A stretch of DNA of 64,000 bases from Isoetes taiwanensis. Lineage: Eukaryota; Streptophyta; Lycopodiopsida; Isoetales; Isoetaceae. Positions 39,857 through 51,459 of the stretch are shown piece after piece (positions within the stretch are counted from its first letter, which is position 1; the number at the start of each line of letters is the position of its first letter). Where the stretch lies: the NCBI GenBank assembly GCA_021234155.1, contig JAJEKV010000004.1:30735134-30799133 (forward strand), written 5' to 3'. The notes below the pieces were generated by a model. That model was given only the letters and a program-made list of their open reading frames with translations. It had not been told where the DNA came from and did no database searches. The translations under genes and the position numbers were made by a program.

Positions 39857-40021
39857 TTGTTTGAAATTCTTTTAGATTCTACCTCCTTTCCTTTTGCAAA
39901 TTTCTCAAGTTTCTTTCTGCACAGTCAAGGTTGCACATGCCTGTACAAATTGGTGTGCGCTCAGCATATTAATGTTGAGCTTGACCGCCTTGCCAACACC
40001 TTACAACATTTAAATAATCAG
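39857..40021 (+). pseudogene. Third NB-ARC cassette, 5' part (split by insertion)
   Basis: The exon begins at 39,925 after a TTTCTGCACAG acceptor and reads QGCTCLYKLV…LANTLQHLNNQV. At about 40,021 receptor sequence gives way to the left end of the palindrome-bearing element. The missing continuation (…RLEKPCTIPAG) resumes at 54,513, about 14.5 kb away. Confidence 0.8.
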
Positions 40022-40066
40022 GTCTGCAACCAAAGACATTTGTCAATATCACAGTCACTTGCTTTG

Positions 40067-40360
40067 CTATGCGCGCATAGACACAATGACACGCGACCAG
40101 GGTACATACAGCATGCTATGCGCGCATAGACAAGCGACCAGAAAACAGAAGCATGCCATGCGCGCATAGACAAGCGACTATAAAATAGGAAGCATGCCAT
40201 GCGCGCATAGACAAGCGACCAGAAAATAGGAAGCATGCTATGCGCGCATAGACAAGCGATTATAAAATAGGAAGCATGCTATGCGCGCATAGACCAGAGT
40301 CCTTGCTATGCGCGCATAGACAAAAGACAAATCTAGTTAACCTGTGTTACGAGCGCATAG
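40067..40360. repeat. Left palindrome array of the element
   Basis: CTATGCGCGCATAG or a one-base variant (CC for CT) starts at 40,067, 40,116, 40,156, 40,197, 40,238, 40,279 and 40,306, with an 11/14 relic at 40,347. Steps are 49, 40, 41, 41, 41, 27 and 41. Between 40,116 and 40,292 the spacers are also alike (ACAAGCGACCAGAAAATAGG core), so this part is a true tandem repeat. It lies at the element's left edge, where transposase-binding subterminal repeats are usually found. Confidence 0.9.
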
Positions 40361-41739
40361 ACATGGGAACAGTACTTTGAATCAAAGAACGTACTTTTCT
40401 CGGGAAGAGTCTTTGCCATGGACCTTTTCTCCTTCAATACAGAACATGTAGAACATACTGAGAACCGGTGCCTTTTTGGGATCCTAACAAGATTGAATTC
40501 TTGCTTCCACAATCTTAAGAAGTAAGAGTAGGATATGAACGACTGACTTGAAGACTGGAAGAGATCTCTGTACATGATGTAGACTTCTTTCTTGGTAATG
40601 TTGTCCGTAAGATGATGAACAAGACTGTTGGGTAGTCGCTCACAGTTTGAGTCAAAGAAGCCCACCAACCATGCTTTTGCTTCCAAGCAGTGCACACCAA
40701 CTACTTTCTTTGGGTGACAGTAGTCGTCAATGCATGGATTTCTGTCTAACCGTTTTTGTACCCTTGACATGCGACGACTTCCAATGGCATGTATTCTTTT
40801 GAAAGCCAGCTGGCAAACAGTTACATTCAACATGTAGTATGAAAAACTGTCGCCTCGTTCAGGCCTCACGTGATATGCTAGGTAGGATTCCTGGTCACCT
40901 TTAGACATAGACAAGAAGGATTGTCTTGTTTGCCTTAAGGACGAAAAAGGGAAGTTCATTATGCACTTCTTTTGACAACAAGCCAGATGCCTTAGCTGCC
41001 TCATGTAAGTTAGTCCCATCAACCGATTTCGCAATACTGTCCTAAATGCCCTTACTGTAGGGTCCCTCTTAAATATCTTTGCACTGCTGTATGGATTTCT
41101 CTGCGTCGAAAGCTCTGGGGGGCTTCTGTTCTGGCTGGAGCCTATGATAGGTCTTTCTGGAGTACAAACAGGCTCGTCTTCAATAGTTGTGTCGTTAACC
41201 TTCTCGCTCTCAACCGAGGAACATGGAAACAATGTTCTAGATTTCCTCCTTAACATTTGTAGGTCATCCTCAGCGACCCTTTGGGTTAACGAGGGTCCTT
41301 TTTCACGCTGAAGAGGTCTCTCTACAGAATCAATTATGTTTTGCAAGGAACGGTGCAATTCCTGTAGAGGTGAAGGAGTTTCAAAAATTGAGTGGGTCGT
41401 GTGAGTAGGTGAGGCCGAGGAAACGTCTTGTCGGAGTGAGGGAGATGGTGTTCTAAACACAGAAGAACGCTGTAGAACGTGTGTTGGTGAAGGAGTTTGG
41501 AAGGAGGTAGACCAGCGCGTGCTTGTATTGGCGGCGGAGAAACAAAGCTTCGGATGGACTATCACGTAAATCTTACGTCTTCCTTTGCTTTGTGCGGGTG
41601 TCTTTGAACCCGCCTCGAGGCAATAATGTAAGATTCGCAGGCGGAGATAGAAAACTTTTTCTTGAGTGGCTGCCGTCCATTCTGCAAATGGACAAATATC
41701 TTTACTCAGAAACAAACATGCACCACACCTACTATGCAT
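40333..41739 (-). CDS. Transposase-like protein, N-terminal region (468 aa)
   Basis: A single open frame, divergent from the methyltransferase gene. The N-terminus has CGAC and other cysteines. Residues 80-124 contain three FxTPSP repeats (F80, F95, F119), possible proline-directed phosphorylation sites. A mid-region has basic patches (MLRRKSR). The C-terminal part reads YFLRLWKQEF…RFSVCSTCSVLKEKR, which recalls the zinc-binding region preceding the DDE core in large eukaryotic transposase-like proteins; this is recall, not a search. The frame ends in a decayed palindrome, and only 310 bases of repeats separate it from the element edge, so a catalytic core is missing. The true 3' exon may have been lost: GTCTATGCG at 40,363 could be a splice donor. 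Confidence 0.6.
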   Translation of the reverse strand: MHSRCGACLFLSKDICPFAEWTAATQEKVFYLRLRILHYCLEAGSKTPAQSKGRRKIYVIVHPKLCFSAANTSTRWSTSFQTPSPTHVLQRSSVFRTPSPSLRQDVSSASPTHTTHSIFETPSPLQELHRSLQNIIDSVERPLQREKGPSLTQRVAEDDLQMLRRKSRTLFPCSSVESEKVNDTTIEDEPVCTPERPIIGSSQNRSPPELSTQRNPYSSAKIFKRDPTVRAFRTVLRNRLMGLTYMRQLRHLACCQKKCIMNFPFSSLRQTRQSFLSMSKGDQESYLAYHVRPERGDSFSYYMLNVTVCQLAFKRIHAIGSRRMSRVQKRLDRNPCIDDYCHPKKVVGVHCLEAKAWLVGFFDSNCERLPNSLVHHLTDNITKKEVYIMYRDLFQSSSQSFISYSYFLRLWKQEFNLVRIPKRHRFSVCSTCSVLKEKRSMAKTLPEKSTFFDSKYCSHVYALVTQVN

Positions 41740-42220
41740 GTACTAAGTAAGGAAGTACACTAACTAATTAAAATAGAAATAATAGTAGCTTGCCTATGCG
41801 CGCATAGCCCGGGTGTAAGATGAACTCTCGTTGCCCATGCACGCATAGACAAGATATCAAAAATTACTGTGAGAGATAAGCCTGTTACCTACTTGAGCAC
41901 AGGGAAGACGTATTAATAAATTCTAGAGCTCAAGCGAAGGAAGACAAGATAAGATATGAAAGTGTAAAGGAAGAGCGGGGAAGACGAAGAGACTTTGTGT
42001 GGGCTTGACACTCCATAAAGGACTGCATGAAATGAACGCTACACTCTTCATGTAGAATGTCATAGAGAATATCCAAGCACTAACATAGACAATAAATAGG
42101 AAAGAAGGGCACATTTCTCGCGACAGACCGAAGCTCCTGGGCGCTCGACCTCCGCCTTCACACTCACTCCACTTTTTTTACCTATCGAATTCTATAAGAA
42201 GCTGCATAGACACGCGGCAA
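41740..42220. promoter_or_regulatory. Divergent intergenic region with a palindrome pair
   Basis: This 480-bp gap lies between the two divergent genes. It contains a perfect palindrome at 41,794-41,807 and a 12/14 copy (CCATGCACGCATAG) at 41,835-41,848, again 41 bases apart, with a spacer unlike those of the other arrays. Its position makes a regulatory role plausible. No clear TATA box can be assigned. Confidence 0.55.
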
Positions 42221-42404
42221 ATGGCAGGTGGAAGGTACGTCAAGATCTTAGCTGCTACTTATTTAGCTCTTTTTTTTGTGCATTATTTGCTTGTTTTGTC
42301 TGCCTCCAAAACGATTAAAAATGTCAATTTCTTAAGTATTTCTGGCCTTCTTCCTCAGTTCTAGGTATGTTGTGTTTGGTTTGAGTCTTTTTCATAAGCT
42401 TTGC

Positions 42405-42615
42405 CTATGCGCGCATAGACACAAAGCTTTTTTCATATGCTTTGCCTATCTTGCCAAGATAGACACAAAGCTTTTTCATAAGCTTTGCCTATGCGGCAAG
42501 ATAGACACAAAGCTTTTTTTCATAAGCTTTGCCTATCGCGGCGATAGACACAAAGCTTTTTCATAAGCTTTGCCTGGCGCGCCGCATAGACACAAAAAAG
42601 CGCATAGACACAAAG
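42405..42615. repeat. Intron-1 hairpin array with compensatory palindromes
   Basis: Palindromes start at 42,405 (CTATGCGCGCATAG), 42,446 (CTATCTTGCCAAGATAG), 42,489 (CTATGCGGCAAGATAG), 42,533 (CTATCGCGGCGATAG) and 42,574 (CTGGCGCGCCGCATAG), with a partial copy at about 42,600. Steps are 41, 43, 44 and 41. Three have different core sequences yet remain (near-)perfect inverted repeats. Each is flanked by AAGCTTTG on the left and CAAAGCTT on the right, which extend the potential stem. Confidence 0.85.
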
Positions 42616-43587
42616 CTTTTCTTTGTAGTAAGCTTTGTCACTATTGAATTGGTTGAATTGGTTGGCTATGCGGCGATAGGCAAATGATGTCCTAATTTCA
42701 TCGTTCTTTATATTTCAGTAAGAAGAGAAACCTTGGACGGGGTAGCCAGGATGATGCAAGTGCATCCTCCCAAAAGGTCGCCAAGAAGAGGAGAACGCCG
42801 AAGGATCCAGTTCAGGATGTTGTGGCTCCAAGTCAGCAGCATTTTCAGGAGGCCGATGATGGCTCCTATTTTTGTAAGGATCAGCAGTGGTTGCTTGTCA
42901 GGGGCACTGGTGAACCAGCAACTGCGCATTTTTTATATTTATACATTTGTTCTGAGACCGGCAAGCAAACACACGATCTAGAAAGCTTCAAAAGATGTGG
43001 CAGGCTTGTAGATGTTGAGCTGTTCGGTATGTACCACATCAAGTGCACGACCACCACCAAGGGCAGTCAACATATATATTCTGTGGATAGTTCATTTTTT
43101 AAGCTGAGTTTGTCTTCTCCGGAAGATATGCAAGGCTACATTCAGGCAAGAATGAAGAGTAAAATTGTAAGTGTTATTTTCCAGCACCAGAAGACTTTAC
43201 CAACATGTTTGGTCTATGACATCATAGGTTTTGTTTGCAGGATCTTCTTTCTATCCTAAAAGATCTTCTTTTGACAAAGGATCCTCTGTTAAGTTCTAGC
43301 GCACCTCCTACTAAGCATCTCCTGCCAAGCTAATCGTCCCCAGAATATCAGAAACTCTTGAGTTGGCAACAGTGGATGAAGATGAACCTTCCGAATCCGA
43401 ATCTGAGGAGGAAGAGTTTGAGGTTGAAGTGGTGGAGAGGCCCAGAAAAAAGAAAGCCAAAAGAAATTATTACAAGGCAGGCCTGGTGACTGACACTGCT
43501 CCACCAACTAGCAAGGCATCAAGAAAAGGCACTAAGGTAACTTTGCCTCCAGCACTAGGTACAAGGATTGCCAGTAAGGAAAAGGAC

Positions 43588-43599
43588 ATGGCTTCTAAG

Positions 43600-43601
<2 letters not shown>
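43588..43601. repeat. LINE target-site duplication, poly(T) side
   Basis: ATGGCTTCTAAGAA occurs here immediately before a run of T and again at 51,446-51,459 just beyond the other LINE end. The exact 14-base direct repeat defines the insertion borders and shows that the LINE landed inside a coding exon (codons for MASKK). Confidence 0.9.
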
Positions 43602-43634
<33 letters not shown>

Positions 43635-44558
43635 AAGGTAAGAGTTGGTTTTATCATTAATTATGAAATCTCAGAGTACATAGCAAAATATGCTTTCAGA
43701 AGAAGCATATCAAAATATAGTGAAGTGTAGCAGATGATAATAGAATGTAAACAGAGCGCAAAATGAAGTCTTCAGATTTAGGAGGAAGAACGATCAGGAA
43801 CCTCCCTTGGTAGAATGAAATAGCAGTAGGTAAACAGCAGAACACAATTCCGGAGCAGAACCGATTCCATCGAGCAAAACCTGCCAAAATCCACCAAAAG
43901 AGTAAACCAGAACTAAATAAAATAAAAGCCGGTATATGCTTCTTGTCTTAAAGGACAAATGGACAGGGATTTCAGCAGTGGTCTGAGAAGTAGGAATTGA
44001 AGTAGGCATTGAAGGAATCTCGTGGAGCCAAAGAGATATTGGGCAAGGGGCCAATTATTATGATAGCGAGTCTAAAACATATCTTTATCCACCAGAAGAA
44101 GTAACAGTGACCCATATAGATCTGCCATTAATTTGTGACTATAGTACCATGTTCTATATCTTGAGAGCTGAGCTTCTGTGAAAATTCGGTTATTTGTCGA
44201 TGTGAATTTCCAAGAAATGGAGTCGGATGACCTCCCGCAAAATATACTTGCCCACATATCTTCACTCTCCTTGGTATAACTCATACGCCCCTCTTTTCAT
44301 CAAGAATGACTCCATAGAAGTGGCAATGTCATTTTTCATGACTTGATCACGAGATGTCCGAATGAAGGGAGAGCTGCTGGTATCAAACTTGTTGTTTCCT
44401 TCTCCCCGTAAGAAACTAAGATACTCTAGGATCATCAGAAAGAAATAAATTAGAGACCACAACATTTAGATTGGAAGCAAACAAATCATAGTGACCCCTA
44501 TACAAACCATATCCTTCCCATTTCCTGTCAAAATTAGCTCCAAATTTCTTTTTATGAG

Positions 44559-47500
44559 TCAGAAAGTAATAGTCTCAAAATCAAACTGAAAGTGCATTTT
44601 TAACCAGAAGATGGACACACTTTTTTTACCATATAACACCCTATTCCTTGCTTTCCAAATGTTCCATAGAGCAATTTTAATGACTGTATTATCAAATTTA
44701 TTATCCTGATTCATAAGAGACATAAGATCCTCATTGATTTCAATCATAAATTTATCAGAGAACCAAGACCAGAAACCATTTAGGGAGCTACAGAAGAAAA
44801 TATGGGACATATCCTCAGGCCTGTTACAAGCTAAAGGGCACATAGCAGAAATATTAGGGTATCTCCTGGACATAGAGACCAGGTTGTTTAGACTACCATT
44901 AGCAATAAGCCAAATGAAATATGAGATCTTGGGAGGGCAATAAGAATGCCAAACATTATGAAATAAACTTTTGAGTTGATCATAATTAATGGACCATTTC
45001 AGCATAGCTTTACATCCCTCATTGTTGGAAGTCATTGCATTGTAAACATTTTTGACTTTGTAATCCCCTTTGTCATTTACTCTCCAGTCACTCTTTCCAG
45101 AATTAACAGCTAAATTTGAGAGGAAGGGTTTGATGAAAAAATAAATTTTCTTATCAGAAGAGGTGCCTCTGATAATACCCTTCAATCTAGTCCATGGAAT
45201 GACTCTACCACATATAAACATGTCTCTGATATAGACTAAACCAGCTTCATTCCATTTCTTATAAATTCTGGGGTGCTTGATAGCAAGAACAGGAGAGTTC
45301 TGCTCAGTCATGATGGGATTCCAAAAGATTGGAACATCAGAGTGAAGCTCCTCTCTTTTAATGAAATGGAAATTAGGAGAGACAGCATTCCAGGCCTTGA
45401 TGAGATTGTGCATAAGAGGGGAGATGTTGGAGCCTGGCTTCAGTTGATTGAAAGCAGAATGAGGGAGCAGATGATGAATAGAGGGATGACCACAAGGGTG
45501 ACTTAATGATATCCAATACCTGATAAAGATATAAGCAGGAGATTGATTCCCATGAATAGCTTTCCAAATGAGTTTTCCAAGAAGAGATTGAGCTTGAATA
45601 AAAAGGTTCTTGCAACCTAAACCTCCAGAAACTTTAGGCTTACATATGGAATTCCAATTAACCAAATGACTTCCCTTCCAAATGAAATTTCTAATTACCT
45701 TTTCAAGCTCCAGGTAGACATATTTAGGGGCAACTAGAGCTGTGGAAAAGTAAACATGAGAACTGGCAAGAACAGCATTTGCAATGATAGATCTACCTGC
45801 AAGAGAGAGATAATTCCCATAGTTGTTCAATTTCTTTTTTATTCTCGAAATAATAGGATCCCAGAGGCCTTTGATGCTATGATTCAAAGCTATAGGCAAC
45901 CCCAGTAACTTGGTTGCCTGATTAGAAGGAAGGACATTAATGCCAGCAAGAACTGGAATATTGAGGTCACCAATGATCATACTTTTACCCAAATTCAATT
46001 GGATACCAGAGGCAGCAGAGAATTGCCTTAAGATCTTAAGAAAAAGATTAATATTTTGGAGATCAGCATCAAGGAAGGAAAAGGTATCATCAGCATATTG
46101 AAGAATGGAAATACTATCATCAGAATTTGGGAGATTTAAACCTTTCAACTGGGCAGTATTTTGATAATGAAGAGTGACCCTAGTTAAGAGTTCAAAGAGC
46201 CACAAGGAAAAGATAGGGAGCAAGAGGACATCCGCCTAACTCCCACAAGAGAGAGGAAAGAAGCCCGGAAGGGACACCATTGATGAGGACAGCAGAATTA
46301 GATCTAGAGTTTAAACCATGAATAAGTTTCATGAGCTTAGGATGGAAGCCCAATTTAGACATGGCAAAATCCAGAAAATCCCATCTCACAGAGTCAAAGG
46401 CTCTTTTAAAATCCAGCTTGAGAAGAATACAATTTTGGTTCGAAATTGCATTTCGGTCTGGAGACCTTCCATAGCAGCCACATAATTGTCCAAGATATAT
46501 CTATTAGGAAGGAATGCTGATTGGTTTTGACTAATATTTTCCTGAAGGAAGCTTTTAATTCTCATAGCAATAATCTTAGCACATAGCTTGTAGGTGGTGT
46601 TGGTGAGAGAGATGGGCCTCCAGTCCTGAAACTTAGAAGGATGATCAACTTTAGGAATGAGAGAGATAAATCCACTGGAAATTGAAGGATGCAAATGATT
46701 GTCATTCCAGAAGGCATGAACAAGGGAGATAACATCAGTTTTGAGTATATCCCAAAACTTGATGTAAAATTCAGCAGGGAGGCCATCCGGCCCAGGAGAT
46801 TTGCCTTTGGAAAAGGAATTTAAAATCTCATAGATCTCAATTTGAGATGGAATTGCAATGAGAGATTCATCCATGATTTCCCTAGGAGCAGGAAGAATAG
46901 AGTCCACAGTGGAGATAAACTCTTTGGCTTCTGAGGCCATGTTGGGGTCAATTGGCTTATCACTAAAGATATCCATATATCTGCTCTTGAAAAAATTTGC
47001 AATTTCAGAATGAGAACTGTAATTGTTGCCTTGATCATCACTAGTTTCAGCAATGGAGTTTCTAAGAACCCTACTCTTTGCAACCCTGAAGAAGAATTTA
47101 GAGGAGCCAGAGTCCATATCATTAGCATATTTGATTTTACATCTAATTGCCGATCCCTTAGCTTCCATCTCCTCAATATTCTTAATTTTTCTCTCTAAAA
47201 TATCTTCACCAACATGGAGATTGTAGTTGGATGGATCATTCTGAAGAAGAGACCTAATATCCTTCATATACACTAGGAGCTGGTTTTTTTCCTTGGTTCT
47301 CTCCTCTTTGATAACTTTGGACCAGTTTTTAATCCACCCCTTGATTTGCTTGATCTTAGAGTAGAAACATTTCATAGAGGGCAATTGACTACCATCAACC
47401 ACATTAGAGTTATTGGAAAGAGTCTCATAAAAGGATCTGAACTGAGAGCAGAATTTCTCATTCTCTAGCAATGAGGAATTGAACTTGTAGGACGTGCTCC

Positions 47501-48235
47501 CTTCTCTTTTGATGCTGGTGATATGAGAGGTATGAAGGAATTGGGGCTGATGGTCAGAGATGGAAGTGCCCTCATCACTTGTAACATAGCTATTATCCCA
47601 GAAGGATGTAGAAGGATTGGAGACATAAAATCTGTCTAAGGTGCAGAAAACTCTTGCTTTATCCTTTTGTTTATTTGACCAAGTGTAGGTGGCAGTAGAG
47701 GATGGAATATAGACCAGACTGTTTTCAGCAATAAGAGTATCCCAGTTCTCCCTTTCTGTTCTAGACATATTGATTTTATTTCCTAATTTGAGGTCCCAAG
47801 ATGGAGTATTGTTAAAATCGCCTGCAATAATCCAATTGTCCAGAGATTGGGCACTCAGCCAAGAGTTAATTTCAGACCAAATTGGCTCCCTATCTTTTGG
47901 AGAGGTGGGAGCATAGACATTAATGATACCAAACCTGGAGTTAGCAACCGAGCAGGTCAAGGCTTGCCAGGCTCTTGAGGGACTGTTATAAAAGGAGGAG
48001 TGATTGATATCTTTCTTCCAGATAATGGCCATTCCACCACTTGCTCCAGATGAGCTGATCCAAGTAGAGGTAGAATTAGGATAAATCCACTCCCCTAAAT
48101 TACTGCATTCAAAGGAGGGAAGTTTAAGTTCTTGAAGGATAATGATATCTGCATTATATTGCCTAATTTGGGCAATGGCTCTTCTTCTTTTTTAGAGGGC
48201 CTTTATTCCCCGAGATTCGAGGAAAGTATCTTCAT
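44559..48235 (-). pseudogene. LINE ORF2: endonuclease and reverse transcriptase
   Basis: The start is taken as the ATG at 48,233-48,235, which opens MKILSSNLG, matching the endonuclease start MKILSWN; it then needs one frameshift near 48,195. The endonuclease continues IRQYNADIIILQE, GGMAIIW, VYAPTSPKDRE and WIIAGDFNN. The RT follows with FSKGKSPGPDG, FISLIPKV, WRPISLTN and YADD within SILQYADDTFSF (about 46,090-46,125). The C-terminal zinc-binding domain is PPKISYFIWL … CPLACNRPEDMSHIFF. Frameshifts near 46,430 and 46,220 split the RT between its LDFKRAFDSV and YADD motifs, and a Trp is replaced by Ser near the endonuclease start. Inactive as written, by a few changes only. Confidence 0.85.
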
Positions 48236-48362
48236 ATCACCGGGAGGGGGAGAGAAAGAACTAAAGAAGAATCTAGAGCCCGGTCTTTTCGGATTTCCTT
48301 TTACTTCTAGTATTCAGGCTGGAGTTTTATTGAAGCCGGACAAAACCATAGCATGACTAGTC

Positions 48363-51165
48363 CTATCCTTTCCTCGACGGGTTTTTAAAAGGTTGGGACT
48401 TCCCCTGCAGAGGGTCGATACTAAGACTTTCATTTAAAAATTCTTCTTTGTCCCAGTTTTCCTTATCACTACCATATCCCTCACTATCTGAATAATCAGA
48501 GCAACCCCCTGGATAGAAATGAAACATAGAATTTTTATAATTGTTTAAAGGAACAGAATTAAGAACTTGCCTGGATGTTGCTTTCCCTTGAAGCTCCATG
48601 TTTTGAATATCCTCAGGAGTATCAGGAACCATCTCAAGATCAGCCACAGAGTCAATATCCATCCTAACTTCTTTTGAATCCGAAGAATGTGAGGTATGAT
48701 TTTGCAGAGAGGCCATCTGTTCAATAAACTTATTGGGAGTATGCAGAGGATTGTAAGGACATTCAATCGATTGGAAGTCCAAATCAATTAAGGAAGGCAA
48801 TTCAACAGTGTTTGTTTCAACTGGAAGGATATGGATAGCTGAAGAGTCTTTTAAGGGTATAGATGAGAGACAAATTTGAGGAGAAGCACATACCTTACTT
48901 TTATTTAATTCAGGATCTAGATTACTCTTAAGGTCGATAATAATACCACGAAAAGGATTTGGAGAGTTGATCTTTAGATTGTCTTGCTGCTGTACTGATA
49001 TTTGAGTCAAGTCTTCAGTAGTTTGACTTGAATTGCTAGCTGGATGAGAGTCCTTTTCCAGTTCATTTGGTTTGTTGATGCTTTGTTGTTTCAAGCTTGC
49101 TGGCAAGGTGATTTTCAGTTGTGAATTCACCTGAGTTGAATTCAGTTGGCGCTTAGCTTTGTCTCGAGATTTCATATCTAATGACCCACTCTTACTCTTA
49201 TTGACTGAGAAATCCATAAGGTTATATGAACATTGAGCTTTCCCTTTAGCTTCTTTAATTATTTCACTCAGAGTGAAATTTAGCTTGTCTGTAGCCTGGG
49301 TAACTTTCCCAGGCACATTCCCTTTTACTAGCAGCTTAGGTTCACCCATAGATAGAGGCAGATTGTATTTTGTTATGTGTGCTGTTTCACACATTTTATC
49401 TCTATCTCTTTCCTCATCTCTGGCTGCCTTATTTCTGTCAGATTCTCTTATAGCTACCATTTACTTTTAGTCCATTTGAATGTGTCACTTTCACTTTTTT
49501 TCGAATTGTGAATTCTTACTAGAATTCCCATTTGTAGTGATGAATATAACAGTTGATCCTGTTGCTTTTCTTGAGGATCCCGTTGAGTGAAAACCTTGTT
49601 TGGAGGTTGGATTTCTTTAGTCAGCTGCCCCATGCCGGAGCCCTGTCAATCGAGGGTCCACAGGTTGAAGTTTTGCAATCAGAGTATTTAAAATGCCTTT
49701 GAAAGCATTTCTGACATGTAGAGGGCAGACCTGACCATCTAAGGTTTAATTGAGATTCACAACCAAAGGCATCTATGAAAGGTATGGAAAGGGGTATATC
49801 TTTGGAGAGGTCAAGCTGAACAAAGCTTCTAGGAGGTTTGGCAGGGAATATTCAAGAGATATATAAGATCCAACCGAATTGAACAAAAGCTTGAAGCACT
49901 CTTCATCCCAATAAATAGGATTGAGCCCAAAGAGAGATGTAGAGGCAATGCAAAGATTATTCATTTGGTCAATATCAATGTTAGGGAGCCATTTGAGAAA
50001 GGACAACTGAGAAGTATCAAAGGTCATAGGCCCGTAGTTGAGAAAGAAATTTGCTGATCTGGAGTTCCCACATTCAAGCATGATGTAGGGGTAATTGAGC
50101 CAATAGATAGCCCTGAATTAGGATCCCTTTGTTGAGAGGCGAGGAGGAAGGCCCACAATTTTTTTCAAGCTTAATTCCACATTTTTGAACTTTGATGATC
50201 ACCAGAATTTGAAAGAGTATCTATTTTAGAATGCACAAAGGTAAATTCAAGGAAATACCGGTCATAAATCTTCATTTTCCGATCTTTTAGATATGGAATT
50301 CGATGCAGCTTTTGAGTCTTTCATCAAGTTCGTCATTCGAGCGGACCTCCGGGCGACCTCTTGCAACTCCATATGGGATGGGAATTTGAGTAGCAGGGTT
50401 TAGGGGATGGAGAATACCCCTATGATCAGGATCAGCAGATAAATTGTCCCAATGAGGAACTTCGTGAGAGATCGGATCCATAGCAGAAGGCGGGAGCAGC
50501 AAATTATCAAAATTACCAAAGAGGATGGTATCAGAGGGTTGATTTTGATAGGAAATCAATTTAGGTAGAATGGCGGTTCGATCGGAAGCTGGAAGGTGCG
50601 CGAATGCGTGAAGAAGAGCCAAATGTTTAGGGTTTTCCAGAGAATTTGTGACCATTGTGACAAAATCAGGGAGAAACAACAAAAGTTCATGCAAAACTTT
50701 TTAACAATTGAAAAGGGAAAATTAAGGAAGCGGGGGATATGAAACCATTGGAATGAAACAAAATTAAACAAAGATGATCGGGGAAGCCAACATGTCAGAA
50801 AATCGATTGCAAGGAGATCCTCATACAATTCAAAGAAATTTAAGGAGAAATTCCTTCAAATTCAAAGGATCTTGAGGGGAGAAAACTTCAACAGAAATCA
50901 AATAATCCAACCAATTGCAATAGACTCTGAATGTCCCTGTTGGACCAACTGCATTCGAACCCACAAATTCCTCAAGCCAAGAATCGATGATTTGAACCTC
51001 GAAATCAATACTGCAGGGCACAAAGGTGAATTCCGAGAAGAACAAATTGTCTGGGAAAAACCTTTGAATAATCAAAGAGCTCCAAAGTTCAGTAGCCGGC
51101 CCCTTTAGAAATCCACACGAAATTCTATTCCTCTCCCTTATAATTGTGAAAACAGAGGTTTCCAT
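48363..51165 (-). pseudogene. LINE ORF1 (gag-like) with zinc knuckle
   Basis: The minus strand opens at 51,165 (METSVFTIIRERNR…). After frameshifts near 50,830, 50,290 and 49,770 it passes through LSFLKWLPNIDIDQMNN and then a cysteine motif C-QK-C-FQR-H-FKYSD-C (about 49,690-49,730), a variant of the CCHC knuckle. The last 365 codons (49,460-48,363) are an open, S/N/K-rich, probably disordered tail. In plant LINEs ORF1 binds element RNA. The fragments are in the right order directly upstream of ORF2. Confidence 0.7.
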
Positions 51166-51445
51166 AAGAAAGATCGAATGAAGAGAGAATACAGCTTCAT
51201 AGATGTATCAAAATGGGAGTCAAATTGTAGAGCCTGATGAGAGGATTGCAGCTAGAGCTACCCTTCTACTAGGGCAGCAGGATGATCCACAGGAATTGGG
51301 CTTCAGATCACCAGAAATTCAAATTTCCCTTAAGTTTTCCCAAGAAGAGGCTTGTAACAGAAAAAACGGGAAAAGGACAAAAGAAGCAAGAAAATTGGCG
51401 CTCGCCCATTTTCGTTGTACTCACCTAAGTCATGTCATATCCAAA

Positions 51446-51459
51446 ATGGCTTCTAAGAA
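51446..51459. repeat. LINE target-site duplication, 5' side
   Basis: Second copy of ATGGCTTCTAAGAA. The host exon continues immediately after it as …KKLEEIELRCRVPGIM, in the frame left at 43,601. Confidence 0.9.

Larger units (their letters stand above)
43602..51445 (-). mobile_element. Near full-length non-LTR retrotransposon (LINE), minus strand
   Basis: 7,844 bp bounded by the 14-bp target duplication, with a poly(A) tail read as T at 43,602-43,633. It carries ORF1 (gag-like) and ORF2 (endonuclease, reverse transcriptase, zinc-binding C-terminus) in the order of plant L1-type elements. The long intact stretches of ORF2 (548 and 554 aa) and the exact target duplication point to a fairly recent insertion. 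A 3' region of about 950 bases follows ORF2. Confidence 0.9.

Noticed and set aside
40067-40319. CRISPR array (palindromic repeats with equal spacers)
   Set aside because: Repeat length is only 14 bases, the left-array spacers are near copies of each other, no cas genes exist and the context is a plant nuclear locus. The regular spacing is better read as a binding array.
48181-48360. Organelle-like insertion between the LINE ORFs
   Set aside because: The minus strand reads the expected endonuclease start MKILS and joins the rest of ORF2 after one shift, so it belongs to the LINE.
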